Assembly: GCF_001427105.1 (NCBI RefSeq)
Contig: NZ_LMGI01000002.1
Location: 655,974 to 719,973, forward strand
Reading direction: 5' to 3'
Origin: Sphingopyxis sp. Root154
GTDB lineage: Bacteria > Pseudomonadota > Alphaproteobacteria > Sphingomonadales > Sphingomonadaceae
DNA length: 64,000 nt
In this document: piece after piece, positions 1 through 7,803 of the stretch
Numbering within the stretch: position 1 is the first letter of the stretch
Layout of the letters: each line of letters starts with the position of its first letter
Program-made: the position numbers and the translations under genes
Notes under the pieces: generated by a model
What the model was told of the DNA's origin: nothing
What the model saw: the letters and a program-made list of their open reading frames with translations, nothing else
Database searches by the model: none

Positions 1-25
1 GGAACCCCGACTATCGACGGGCGTC
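1..25 (+). promoter_or_regulatory. EcfG-like stress promoter upstream of SDR-hemerythrin operon
   Basis: GGAAC (1-5), 16-base spacer, CGTC (22-25). The alphaproteobacterial EcfG consensus is GGAAC-N16/17-CGTT, so the -10 differs at one base. The site faces the SDR gene starting at 110, which has a good Shine-Dalgarno (GGAGAGGA) just before its ATG. The start of the window prevents seeing what lies upstream. Confidence 0.45.
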
Positions 26-109
26 AGTAGACGAAGGGGAGCGGGCACCGCGGCTCTCCTTGCTGGCCCCGGCCCGTTCGCTCCCCGCTCGAACCGGAGA
101 GGACGCACG

Positions 110-865
110 ATGATCGACGAAAGCGACGCGCATACCGAGGCACCCGATCTCAAGGGGCGCAGGGCGATCGTGACCGGCGGCACGACGGGGATCGGCCGCG
201 CGATCGCGGTGCTGCTTGCGAGCGAAGGCGTGAAGGTCTTCATCTGCGGGCGGACGCCCGAGCATCTCGACGATGCGTTGCAGCGCATCGGCGAAGTCGG
301 TCACGGCGACGGCATCAATGTCGACCTCTCGATCCCGCAAGATGTCGACCGATTTTTCGACGCCGCTACCGATTTTCTCGGCGGTATCGACATCGCGGTC
401 ATCAACGCCGCTGTTCCCGCGGCTGCGCTTGCCGATTCGGGTGAGAGCGAGACACGCTACCAGCTCGAGACCGATTTCAGCGCCTATCTCATCTGCGCGC
501 AGGAAGCCGCGCGGCGTATGGAAAGCGGGAGCGATATCATCTTCATCGGATCGATGTCGGCAGTATCGCAAAAGCCCGGCAGCTCGATCTATGTGGCCGC
601 GAAGGCCGGCATCGAGGGCTTCGTGCCGGCGTTCCGCAAGGAGCTCGCCGAGGAGGATATCAAGGTGGGGCTTATCGAACCGGGCTTCACCGGCGCCGAC
701 TTCCAATATCCCGAGTTCCCGCCCGAGAAGCAGAAAGAGCTGATCCACGCGAGCAAGATGCTCCGCGCCGAGGATATCGCAGTGGCAACGCATTTCATGC
801 TGACGCAGCCGCGACGCACCGCGGTCTCGCTGATCCGCGTCGAGACGCGGCTCGAACATCCCTGA
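110..865 (+). CDS. SDR family NAD(P)-dependent oxidoreductase
   Basis: This 251-residue cytoplasmic protein is a classical short-chain dehydrogenase/reductase. The Rossmann cofactor loop TGGTTGIG lies near residues 21-28, an NAA sits in place of the usual NAG near residue 103, and the catalytic Ser and the YVAAK (YxxxK) motif follow near residues 147-165. Substrate cannot be read from the sequence. The start is supported by GGAGAGGA a few bases upstream. It is 21 bp upstream of the hemerythrin gene and probably co-transcribed with it from the GGAAC-type site at 1-25, which suggests a stress-induced role. Confidence 0.9.
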   Translation: MIDESDAHTEAPDLKGRRAIVTGGTTGIGRAIAVLLASEGVKVFICGRTPEHLDDALQRIGEVGHGDGINVDLSIPQDVDRFFDAATDFLGGIDIAVINAAVPAAALADSGESETRYQLETDFSAYLICAQEAARRMESGSDIIFIGSMSAVSQKPGSSIYVAAKAGIEGFVPAFRKELAEEDIKVGLIEPGFTGADFQYPEFPPEKQKELIHASKMLRAEDIAVATHFMLTQPRRTAVSLIRVETRLEHP

Positions 866-886
866 TCCAGACCGAAGGAGCCGATC

Positions 887-1453
887 ATGTCGACCAATAT
901 TCTGTCCAGTAGCAAGAGCCCCGCCTTTCTTCTCGGCGCCGCCGCGGCAGGCTTCGTCGTCGGTCTCGCCGCCAATTTCGGCCGTAAGGCGGTGGTCCAG
1001 GGGATTACCGCCGCACAAGGCGAGTGGGACGAAGGCCTCAAGGCCGAGCACCGGCTGACGCTCAGGCTCTTCGATGCGATCGAGAAGACCGACGCGACGC
1101 AGACGTGGAAGCGCGGCATGCTGCTCACCCAGCTCAAGCATGCGCTCGGCAAGCATGCATTCGAGGAGGAGAATGTCGTCTATCCGGCGATGCGCGACCA
1201 TGGCCAGGTCGAGGATGCCGACCAGCTCGTGCACGACCATGGTTATGTGAAGCAATATCTTCACGATCTCAGCGAGATCGCAAACGACGATCCCACATGG
1301 ATCGCCAAGATCCGCGAATTCCGCGCGGATATCGAGACGCATATCGAACAGGAGGAAAGCGAGCTCTTCCCGCGCCTGCGCGCCGCGCTCGGCGCCGAAG
1401 GCAACAGGCATGTCACCGCCGAGATGAACAAGGCCGGCTTCGCCGCCGCCTGA
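887..1453 (+). CDS. hemerythrin domain (HHE) protein with N-terminal membrane segment
   Basis: The 188-residue protein has a hydrophobic segment at about residues 12-32 (Ala/Gly-rich, FLLGAAAAGFVVGLAA) followed by a helical hemerythrin-like domain. His/Glu iron-ligand candidates recur in the expected pattern: AEH, KHAFEEEN, VHDHG and HIEQEESELFP. Hemerythrin domains hold a di-iron site that binds oxygen or senses oxygen, NO or iron; which applies here is unknown. It lies 21 bp after the SDR gene and 26 bp before the small hydrophilic gene at 1480. An AAGGAG ribosome site precedes its ATG. Confidence 0.88.
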   Translation: MSTNILSSSKSPAFLLGAAAAGFVVGLAANFGRKAVVQGITAAQGEWDEGLKAEHRLTLRLFDAIEKTDATQTWKRGMLLTQLKHALGKHAFEEENVVYPAMRDHGQVEDADQLVHDHGYVKQYLHDLSEIANDDPTWIAKIREFRADIETHIEQEESELFPRLRAALGAEGNRHVTAEMNKAGFAAA

Positions 1454-1479
1454 TCGCGCACGACCAAAGGAGAATGAAG

Positions 1480-1845
1480 ATGAGCGATACCACTCCCCGC
1501 GGCCCGCTTGGCGATGCCCGCCCCGACAAGGAACCGCGCGCGCCTACCCCCGGGTCGCGCAAACAGGAGAAGGTCGAAGACCGCGACAATGTCGGCACCG
1601 CGCAGCCCGAAGATTATCCGGTCGGCGAGCGCGAGGATGGCGACGTCACCGCCGCGCAAAACCGCGGCAAGCGAGCGAACAAGCAAGGCAGCGGCCCGGT
1701 TACCGGCAGCGGCGCGGGAGCCGGCGGCGGCGGTAATCCCGAGGATTATGACGATGATCCGCAGGCGGGCGGCGGCCACAAGCCTATCCGCACCGATCAC
1801 GGCCCGAAGACCGGTGCTGACGCCCCCGTCGGCGGCAGCCGCTAA
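1480..1845 (+). CDS. small Gly/Asp-rich hydrophilic protein, unknown function
   Basis: The 121-residue protein is strongly hydrophilic and low in complexity, rich in Gly, Asp, Pro, Arg and Lys, with runs such as GAGAGGGG; it is probably intrinsically disordered. I chose ATG 1480 because AAAGGAG ends 7 bases upstream; an ATG at 1474 is too close to that site. It follows the hemerythrin gene by 26 bp and likely belongs to the same stress operon. No domain is recognised. Proteins of this kind are often desiccation- or stress-associated, but that is only an inference. Confidence 0.7.
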   Translation: MSDTTPRGPLGDARPDKEPRAPTPGSRKQEKVEDRDNVGTAQPEDYPVGEREDGDVTAAQNRGKRANKQGSGPVTGSGAGAGGGGNPEDYDDDPQAGGGHKPIRTDHGPKTGADAPVGGSR

Positions 1846-2005
1846 CGGCGGAGGAAGGATTAAGCGCCGCCGTTGGCTCCGCTGAGAGGGCCATGCCGAC
1901 GGGCAACGAACGCCATCGCGACATTCGACAGTCGCCGATGAGACGCCGAGCCAGCTTGGACTCGCGATCGTCGCTGGCCATTTCTTCGCCCGCTGGCGGC
2001 GCTTC

Positions 2006-2031
2006 GGAACCTGCCTTTATCGACAGACGTT
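2006..2031 (+). promoter_or_regulatory. EcfG-like promoter of the first receiver pair
   Basis: GGAAC (2006-2010), a 17-base spacer and CGTT (2028-2031), an exact match to the EcfG consensus. The GTG start of the receiver gene lies 76 bases after the -10. The paralogous receiver pair at 60.4 kb has the same box pair with the same spacer and nearly the same distance, which argues against chance. Confidence 0.6.
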
Positions 2032-2106
2032 TAGCTCTCATCCACAATGCGGCGAGGTGCGGGTCCAATCGGAGCCGCTGGTTCGGATTGTGGATGAGGA
2101 CCGAAG

Positions 2107-2496
2107 GTGGGTGCACAAACGATACTCGTCGTCGAAGATGAGTTTCTCATCCGGTTCATGCTGGCCGATTCCCTTCGCGAGATCGGATATCAGGTGCTGG
2201 AAGCCGCAGACGGCGATGAGGGCTTCGAAATTCTCATGTCCGGTCAGGTCATCGACCTGATCATCACCGATGTTCGCATGCCCGGCGCCATCGACGGGAT
2301 GGAACTGACGCGCCGCTCGAAATCGCTGGCGCCCGCTCGCCCCGTGATCGTCTGCTCGGCGGACCTGTTCAAATCCCAATCCCATCCGGCCGACGAATTT
2401 CTTGCAAAGCCCTATACCATCGAAGCGCTCGCCGGCTTGATCGCAAGGCTGATAGGAGATCCATGGCAGAAGAGCTCCCAGAACCACGGTGCCTGA
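2107..2496 (+). CDS. single-domain response regulator (CheY-like receiver)
   Basis: The 129-residue protein is one receiver domain with no output domain. The acidic pair is in VVEDEF, the phosphoacceptor Asp in ITDVRMPG, the conserved Ser in VIVCSAD and the Lys in AKPY, so it should be phosphorylatable. It starts with GTG 2107, with GAGGA 6 bases upstream. It overlaps the next receiver gene by 34 bp. It is the clear paralogue of the gene at 60028-60417, of the same length and with the same overlap. Single-domain receivers of this kind act in sphingomonad general stress signalling (for example SdrG), which fits the GGAAC promoter; the partner kinase is unknown. Confidence 0.9.
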   Translation: MGAQTILVVEDEFLIRFMLADSLREIGYQVLEAADGDEGFEILMSGQVIDLIITDVRMPGAIDGMELTRRSKSLAPARPVIVCSADLFKSQSHPADEFLAKPYTIEALAGLIARLIGDPWQKSSQNHGA

Positions 2497-2867
2497 TCGT
2501 CGCGGACGCCGACGTCCTGATCCGCAACGCGCTTGCCGAATATCTGCGGCACTGCGGCTACAAGGTATTCGAGGCGGCGACGTCCGACGAGGTTGTCATA
2601 GCGCTCGAGGAAGGCGCCTTGAGGATCGACGCGCTGCTGGCAGATGCCGAGCTGCCGGGGCGATATAACGCATTCGAGCTGCGGATCTGGGTCAGGGACC
2701 ATTATCCCGATGTCGACGTGGTCCTTGCGGGCAACATCGATTCGGCGGCCAAGGCGGCGGGTCATTTATGCGATGAGGGCCCGCACCTTCAGCGGCCCTA
2801 TGATCCCGAAAGCGTCGCGGCGCACGTCAAGCGGCTGCTGGCGGCGACGCGGCGGCAAAGACTTTAG
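2463..2867 (+). CDS. degenerate receiver-domain protein
   Basis: The 134-residue protein has a receiver fold: ADADVLIRN holds the acidic pair and LLADAELPG keeps an Asp where the phosphoacceptor should be. The conserved Thr/Ser is replaced by Gly (VVLAGN) and the conserved Lys by Arg (QRPYD). Both changes also occur in its paralogue at 59648-60061, so they are maintained and not random decay. It may bind or titrate a partner without normal phospho-switching. It overlaps the upstream canonical receiver by 34 bp and must be translationally linked to it. Confidence 0.8.
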   Translation: MAEELPEPRCLIVADADVLIRNALAEYLRHCGYKVFEAATSDEVVIALEEGALRIDALLADAELPGRYNAFELRIWVRDHYPDVDVVLAGNIDSAAKAAGHLCDEGPHLQRPYDPESVAAHVKRLLAATRRQRL

Positions 2868-3829
2868 CGCGTCCCCTCGGGCTCACTGCGATTGGATTCC
2901 ACCGGTACAAAACTGATCTGGGCAAGCCGCCAGCTTCGTTCAACCTTACCCGGCCAATGGTCGGCGGTACCGGGATATGGCTCGGGTGCATGGCACCCAT
3001 GCACTTCGGCGCGAATGAGCCGGCCCGTTTCGCGCAGGCGGATCGACGCACCGGGATAGCGCTCTTCGAGCATGGCCTGCAAAGCTTCCGCTTCTTCCGA
3101 AATCGCGGGGCTCGAAAGGCCGCGCGGGGTGCCGTCGACCAACTCGGCGGTGGAAGATCGAATCGCCTTCAGGCCATCATGCAGGATGTCGAACGAGATG
3201 AAGGCGGCAGCAACCGAGTCCGCCCACCACCAGCCCAGACCCAGGCCGACGATGCCAGCGATACCTGCGGCGCCCGTCATCCAGTTCGCCTTGTTCATCA
3301 GCGCGTCGGTATGGAGCAGCTTGTCGGCAAGCTCTTCGGCTAGCGGCAGTTCCTTGCGGCCGATGATCATCGGCGGGATCATCGCGTAGAATTGTGCGCC
3401 GATCATCAGCCAGCCCAGCCAGATATCCTGGCCGAAGAGGCGCACGGTGCCGACTGTCGCATGCTCGGCCTTGACCAGCGTCATGGCCGAATCCCAGAGC
3501 AGAAGCGCGCCGGTGGCGGCGAGTGCGACCGCCGCGAGAAAGAAGCCGAGGCCGTTGACCCGCTCGAACCCGAAAGGAAATTTGTGGGACTTGTGGCCCC
3601 TGCGTTCCATTTTCGCCGCGATCAGGAAGGCGATCGGCGGGACGAGCCCGAGCGTGTCCTCGATCCACGCGGTCTTCATCGTCTGGCTCTGCCCGAGCAC
3701 CAGCCCCATCACGATGACGATCGTGATCGTCCAGAAGATGTTCCAATATTCGAGGCGCTCGGCGCGCTTGAGGGTTTCGAGCAATGGCGGCGGCAGCGTT
3801 TCGCCGGTCGTCACGGTCGGCGCGCTCAT
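2864..3829 (-). CDS. cation diffusion facilitator family transporter
   Basis: The 321-residue inner-membrane protein has about six hydrophobic segments and the CDF features: WIEDTLGLVPP in an early membrane helix, the FPFGFERVNGLG loop (K/H-FPxGxxR signature), the HTDALMNK metal-site helix and a C-terminal cytoplasmic domain with a late HGCHAPEP stretch. CDF proteins export divalent cations such as Zn, Co, Cd or Fe against protons; the specificity is not readable here. ATG 3829 overlaps the stop of the upstream lipoprotein gene (ATGA), so the two are co-translated. Confidence 0.87.
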   Translation of the reverse strand: MSAPTVTTGETLPPPLLETLKRAERLEYWNIFWTITIVIVMGLVLGQSQTMKTAWIEDTLGLVPPIAFLIAAKMERRGHKSHKFPFGFERVNGLGFFLAAVALAATGALLLWDSAMTLVKAEHATVGTVRLFGQDIWLGWLMIGAQFYAMIPPMIIGRKELPLAEELADKLLHTDALMNKANWMTGAAGIAGIVGLGLGWWWADSVAAAFISFDILHDGLKAIRSSTAELVDGTPRGLSSPAISEEAEALQAMLEERYPGASIRLRETGRLIRAEVHGCHAPEPYPGTADHWPGKVERSWRLAQISFVPVESNRSEPEGTR

Positions 3830-4266
3830 TTCGCCCTCCCGGCGACTTGCCGTGCATTGACTTCGACGAGCGATATCCAGCGATTCTCGCCGCTCGGCAT
3901 GGCGGCGCGCCACTCGATCGCCTTGTCGCCCCTTCCGTCGGTCCGGATCGGCGGCGACAGGGCGTTGGCGGTGGCTGAAGGCGTATCCTTGCGGAACGGC
4001 GCAATCACGAGGTCGATGTCGCCATCTTCGACGGCTTGCAACAACGGCTCGATTTCGCCCGACCTGCGCAGCGTCCGCGCGCCAGTTTCCTTTTCTAGCC
4101 GCCGCAGAAGCGCGGACGCTTCGGGCGGAATATTCTCCGGAGCTCCGAGCCGGATCGTGCCGCGCGACCGAATGCTCTCCAAGCTCTGTTCGGGATCGCT
4201 GGGGAACCGGTCGCAGGCAGCCAGCAGAAGCGTGACAATCGCGATTATCGCGATGCGGGGCACCAC
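3826..4266 (-). CDS. lipoprotein, possible truncated periplasmic solute-binding-like protein
   Basis: From GTG 4266 the product is 146 residues: a signal (PRIAIIAIVTLLLAAC, lipobox LLAAC) and a domain that resembles the start of family-3 solute-binding proteins (SLESIRSRGTIRLGAPENIPP, then IDLVIAPF). It is much shorter than a complete binding protein (about 230-300 residues), so it may be a sensor or accessory lipoprotein. It overlaps the CDF gene by 4 bp. The start is uncertain: no strong ribosome site precedes either GTG. A weak GGAAC-N16-CGTA match at 4353-4377 could drive the pair. Confidence 0.6.
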   Translation of the reverse strand: MVPRIAIIAIVTLLLAACDRFPSDPEQSLESIRSRGTIRLGAPENIPPEASALLRRLEKETGARTLRRSGEIEPLLQAVEDGDIDLVIAPFRKDTPSATANALSPPIRTDGRGDKAIEWRAAMPSGENRWISLVEVNARQVAGRAK

Positions 4267-4663
4267 CGTGCCATGCAGCCCGCGAGCGGGCTCGATCTTC
4301 GCAGCTTCGGTCAATCGACCCTCCAGAACGCAGCACTTGATTGCCCTGCCGTTACGCCCGGCGCGCCGCGCGGTTCCTTCTCTGGCCTCGGGGGTCGATC
4401 CGTTAGGCCGCGCGCACTTGCTCGCCGGCCGAAAAATGAAGGGCCTATCAGAACGGCGCGGCGACCTTCCATTCCACCACGCCAAATGCGGCCTCCGCCG
4501 GCATCTCGGAACGAAACCCCTTTCCTTGTCCCATGCGAGCGAAAATATCCGGCGCCGGGTGGGAAAGCGCCCTCGGCCTTTCTACCTATGCAATGACCCT
4601 AGTCTTGCCGTCCCGTCACGGCGACCCCGCCAGACGAGCTCCAACGGAACCAAGAGAAAAACT
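4267..4663. other. 397-bp divergent intergenic region
   Basis: This lies between the lipoprotein-CDF operon (minus) and the esterase gene (plus). Open frames on both strands run through it but have no ribosome sites or family resemblance. A weak minus-strand GGAAC-N16-CGTA match is at 4353-4377. I see no RNA gene or clear terminator. Confidence 0.4.
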
Positions 4664-5326
4664 TTGTCCAAGATAGTCAACGGCGCCAGCCTGCAGCCGC
4701 GCTCCGGCACTGCACCCGAGAAGATCGTCTTGCTGTTTCACGGCTTCGGTTCGAGCGGCGCCGACATGATCTCGCTGGCACCGCAGTGGCAGGATGCCCT
4801 TCCCGGTACATTATTCCTTGCGCCGCACGCGCCGCAGCGCTGCGGAATGATGGGTGCGGGCTATCAGTGGTGGGGCCTGTCAGGCTTTGCGCCGTCGGCG
4901 CTGGCGGCGGGCGCGGCGTCGGCCGCTCCCGCTATCCACGCCTTTATCGACCGCAAGCTCGCTCAATATGGATTGACCGATGCGGACCTCGCGCTGGTCG
5001 GTTTCAGCCAAGGAACGATGATGGCGCTTCATGTCGCCCTGCGCCGACCGCGAGCGGTCGCTGCCGTGGTCGGCTATTCGGGAATGCTCGCGGAGACGGC
5101 CGGGCTCGGACATGGTGATTTCGCGAAACCGCCGGTGCTGCTGGTGCACGGAACTGCCGACCCGGTGGTGCCGATCGCGGCGCTGCATATGTCCGAGAGC
5201 GAGCTCAAGCGACTTGGCGTCGACGTCAAAACGCACATATCCTACGGGGTAGCGCACAGCGTCGATCCGGTAGGCTTGCAGCTTGGCCGGGATTTCATAG
5301 CCGAGGCCTTCGATCGCCCGGCCTGA
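4664..5326 (+). CDS. alpha/beta hydrolase, phospholipase/carboxylesterase family
   Basis: The 220-residue protein matches the small serine esterase (YpfH/APT-like) family in length and motifs: LLFHGFGSSGAD for the oxyanion hole, GFSQG with the nucleophile Ser, GTADPVVP for the Asp and GVAHSV for the His. It probably hydrolyses short acyl or thioesters in the cytoplasm. The in-frame reading extends far upstream, but the only sensible start is TTG 4664 after a weak AAGAGA; this start is the least certain part. It ends 178 bp before the convergent epimerase gene. Confidence 0.82.
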   Translation: MSKIVNGASLQPRSGTAPEKIVLLFHGFGSSGADMISLAPQWQDALPGTLFLAPHAPQRCGMMGAGYQWWGLSGFAPSALAAGAASAAPAIHAFIDRKLAQYGLTDADLALVGFSQGTMMALHVALRRPRAVAAVVGYSGMLAETAGLGHGDFAKPPVLLVHGTADPVVPIAALHMSESELKRLGVDVKTHISYGVAHSVDPVGLQLGRDFIAEAFDRPA

Positions 5327-5504
5327 TTTCTCAGCCCAAACCCCAAGGAAAATCGAACGCGTCCACCAAGGTCCTCTCGACCGAGGGCGCGTAATGCCCG
5401 CTTGGCGGCAATACCCGAAATTCCTGATGCGAAGCGGCGTCTGGTCACCACCATTTTCTTATGCGGCGCCGTGGCGATCCGCTGATCGATCCGAGAGGCC
5501 GGAG

Positions 5505-6392
5505 CTAAGGAGCAAGCGCGATCGCGATCCGCAGGCGGAATTGGCGCTGCTGCGCCGGACGCAGCCGCATGATGCCGGGTTTCTCCCAGATCTCGCCAGT
5601 AAAGCCGAGCGGGTCCGCCATTCCGGCCCATGGCTCGATGCAAAGATAATGGGCGCCCGGCTTCTGCCACAACGCAAGCCATGGCGTGTCGGGATATTCG
5701 ATGCGCAGGCCTGGCGTCCCGTCGGCGCCCCAAGACAGCCCCCGACTCGCGAGCCGATCCCATATCAAGGCGTCGCGTTCGAACATGCCGGAAGCGGGCG
5801 CAAGCTCTCGCCCCGACACCGGCGAGGGCTCGGTGCCGGGGCCGATCAGGCCCGTACCCGGCGCGACCCGGCGAACGGGCGCGGGCTCGTCGGTATCGAA
5901 GCGGATGCGGTGCGCGTCGGCGCGTGCGCCGAATGGGAGAGGCCAGGCGAAGGCCGGATGAAAGCCGAAGCTGAACGGCATATCCTCGTCGCCGCGATTG
6001 GCGACGGTGACACAGATTGCGAGCGCCGCTCCCTCAAGCGCGAAATCGACGATGAGTTCGAATGCGAAGGGATAGACGGCACGCGTCTCGGCATCGGCCT
6101 CGAGGCGAAAGCGGGCGCGCGACGGCTGCTTGTCGATCAGCGCGAATTCGCGGCGGCGCGCGAAACCATGCTGCGGCAGCGCATATTCGGCCGCGCCCAG
6201 GCGATAGCGATCGCCCGCCAGCCGGCCGACGATCGGAAAAAGCAGCGGCGCGCGCCCCGTCCACCAGCGCGGATCGGCGTCGGTCATCATCTCGCGGCCG
6301 GCGGCATCGCGAAGCGAAAAGAGTTCGGCCCCGAGCGGCGCGATATCGGCCTCCAAGAACTCGTTCGCTATCGCAATCAGACCGCTCGTCAC
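5505..6392 (-). CDS. aldose 1-epimerase family protein (LacX-like)
   Basis: The 295-residue protein belongs to the galactose-mutarotase-like beta-sandwich family. ADPRWWTGRAPLLFPIVG near residue 40, PQHGFARR near residue 75, FGFHPAFAWP with the catalytic-region His near residue 145 and CIEPWAGMAD with Glu near residue 255 are typical of the LacX/YeaD-like branch. It likely interconverts sugar anomers or hexose-6-phosphate anomers. GTG 6392 is preceded by GGGAGGGA. It lies downstream of the small heat-shock gene on the same strand, 87 bp after it. Confidence 0.85.
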   Translation of the reverse strand: MTSGLIAIANEFLEADIAPLGAELFSLRDAAGREMMTDADPRWWTGRAPLLFPIVGRLAGDRYRLGAAEYALPQHGFARRREFALIDKQPSRARFRLEADAETRAVYPFAFELIVDFALEGAALAICVTVANRGDEDMPFSFGFHPAFAWPLPFGARADAHRIRFDTDEPAPVRRVAPGTGLIGPGTEPSPVSGRELAPASGMFERDALIWDRLASRGLSWGADGTPGLRIEYPDTPWLALWQKPGAHYLCIEPWAGMADPLGFTGEIWEKPGIMRLRPAQQRQFRLRIAIALAP

Positions 6393-6479
6393 TCCCTCCC
6401 CTTTCCGGTTCGCCTGGGCTCGCGCGCGCCCATCTGCGGGAATGGCGACGCGCGCGATGCGCCGCCATTCCTTATTGCT

Positions 6480-7004
6480 TCAAACGGCTTCGTGCAGCCC
6501 GTCTTTCGCCGCCTCGTTGCCCGGCGTCTCGTTTTCCGGCGCTTCGCGCTGCGGCGCCTCGATGCGCCGGCCCGTGCCGGACGGCCCGGCAATCGCGATC
6601 TTCCGCGGCTTCATCGCCTCGGGCACGACGCGTTTCAGATCTACGCTGAGCAGGCCGTGGTCGAAGCGCGCTTCGCCGACCTCGATATAGTCGGCGAGCT
6701 GGAAGCGCCGCTCGAACGCGCGGGCGGCGATACCGCGGTGGAGGTAACGGCCCGTGTCCTCATCTTCGGCGCGCTTGCCCGAAATGCTGAGCAGGTTCTG
6801 CTGCGCGACGATGTCGATCTCGTTGGGCCGGAACCCTGCGACGGCGAGCGTGATGCGGTAGCTGTCCTCGCCGTCCATCTCGATATCGAAGGGCGGATAG
6901 GGATCGGGCGCGTCGGCCCGCATGCCCGTCTCGAGCAGGTCGAAAAGCCGGTCGAAGCCGACGGTCGAACGGCGATAGGGGGTAAAATCAAATGCATTCC
7001 TCAT
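6480..7004 (-). CDS. hsp20: Hsp20/alpha-crystallin small heat-shock protein
   Basis: The 174-residue protein has the class A (IbpA-like) N-terminus (FDFTPYRRSTVGFDRLF), an alpha-crystallin domain at about residues 35-125 (PPFDIEMDGEDSYRITLAVAGF, then the A-x-x-x-n-GLL motif as HGLLSVDL), and a long Pro/Glu/Ala C-terminal tail with a possible IxI-like KIAIA stretch. It is an ATP-independent holdase for unfolding proteins. Its ATG follows AGGAGG, which is part of a probable ROSE thermometer, and a heat-shock-type promoter lies further upstream. Confidence 0.93.
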   Translation of the reverse strand: MRNAFDFTPYRRSTVGFDRLFDLLETGMRADAPDPYPPFDIEMDGEDSYRITLAVAGFRPNEIDIVAQQNLLSISGKRAEDEDTGRYLHRGIAARAFERRFQLADYIEVGEARFDHGLLSVDLKRVVPEAMKPRKIAIAGPSGTGRRIEAPQREAPENETPGNEAAKDGLHEAV

Positions 7005-7102
7005 TTCCAGATCCTCCTATTGAAGCGACATGGGCATGAGACGCGCCGGAAACGCAGAGCCGGCGCTCTCCATGTCCAGCCGGACCCGAATTGGCGTCCG
7101 GT
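7005..7102 (-). promoter_or_regulatory. ROSE-like RNA thermometer in the hsp20 leader
   Basis: The roughly 98-base leader can fold into a series of hairpins. The first is CCGGAC/GTCCGG. The middle one is GAGAGCGCCGG paired with CCGGCGCGTCTC (one bulge). The last sets UCGCU (complement of 7024-7028) against the AGGAGG ribosome site (7013-7018). U(U/C)GCU facing the ribosome site is the signature of ROSE elements, which block translation of small heat-shock mRNAs at normal temperature. The transcript start is inferred from the promoter, and no folding was run. Confidence 0.6.
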
Positions 7103-7109
7103 GAAAATA

Positions 7110-7136
7110 ATTAGGTCGGCCAAACCCGGGTTCAAG
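7110..7136 (-). promoter_or_regulatory. RpoH-type heat-shock promoter of hsp20
   Basis: Read on the minus strand: CTTGAA (7136-7131), 15 bases, CCTAAT (7115-7110). CTTGAA is the sigma-32 -35 core and CCT/CCC-AT the -10 core. The groES leader has a similar CTTGAA-N16-CCTA pair, which supports both. Confidence 0.55.
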
Positions 7137-7527
7137 ACGTCCGGAAACGGTCCGCCGCAATTTTTCCCGGCGGTTAAAGCTGTCCCCGCCATGGCGCTCG
7201 ATATTATCGACCGCCATCATCCCCGGGCCTTCGTCCGACATTGACAGCCAATGACCAATTTATATCATCGTTTGTGAAGGCCGGCGGTGCCATCCAGCTG
7301 GTCTGTAGGCTTCTCTTGCGTAGCCATTGTGAGAGAAGGGGGAGGCTCCGCTCCATCGGCGGGGTCTTCCTTTCACAGTGCCACCGCGATCGACGGATGT
7401 GCGCCTGTTTTTCCTAGACTAACGGGTGGTATCACGGACGGCAAGCTGCCGAAGGCGAACGGACGAGACAAACGAAAAAGGGCGCCGATGCCGGCGCCCT
7501 TCACCCTGCCCTTTAGGGGAGGCACAC
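7137..7527. other. intergenic region between hsp20 promoter and lipoprotein gene
   Basis: No gene is supported here. Open frames on both strands lack ribosome sites and homology. Apart from the terminator at 7474-7502 I see no structured element. Confidence 0.4.
7474..7502 (-). terminator. intrinsic terminator after the lipoprotein gene
   Basis: On the minus strand GGGCGCC and GGCGCCC form a hairpin (about 7480-7499) followed directly by TTTTTCG. It lies about 30 bp past the stop of the lipoprotein gene at 7528. Confidence 0.8.
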
Positions 7528-7803
7528 TTATTTCTTCTGGGTGTCGCCAACACCCGATTCGGACGGGGCGATCTCGCCCTTGTCGTCCATGGCATTGGCC
7601 TTTTCTTCGCCCTGCTCTTCGACGACATCAGCCTTCTGTTCCATCGCCTCCTTCGCCGCGCCTTCCGGCATGGCATCGGCCTGATCGTCGATCACTTCCG
7701 CCTGCGCTTCGGCTTGATCCTCGACCTTGTCCGCGGCCGGGCTTTGGCAAGCGCCGAGTGCGAGGGTCGAGGTGGCGGCGAGAATTACAAAGATCCGTTT
7801 CAT
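7528..7803 (-). CDS. small charged lipoprotein
   Basis: The 91-residue product has a signal peptide and lipobox (ALGAC, mature Cys near residue 19), followed by an acidic Ala/Glu/Asp/Gln-rich helical repeat-like tail (EDQAEAQAEVIDDQADA). ATG 7803 is preceded by GGGAGAG. It resembles in design the lipoprotein at 16532-16873. The function is unknown; such small Ala/Glu helical lipoproteins are common in sphingomonads. A near-match to the EcfG promoter lies at 7834-7858 on the same strand (CGTT exact, -35 with one mismatch). Confidence 0.8.
   Translation of the reverse strand: MKRIFVILAATSTLALGACQSPAADKVEDQAEAQAEVIDDQADAMPEGAAKEAMEQKADVVEEQGEEKANAMDDKGEIAPSESGVGDTQKK

Noticed and set aside
11..1411. 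466-residue open frame on the minus strand
   Set aside because: It is antisense to the SDR and hemerythrin genes, lacks a ribosome site and has no recognisable motif; high GC keeps antisense frames open.
4353..4377. EcfG-like site before the lipoprotein-CDF operon
   Set aside because: The -10 reads CGTA; too weak to list as a feature.
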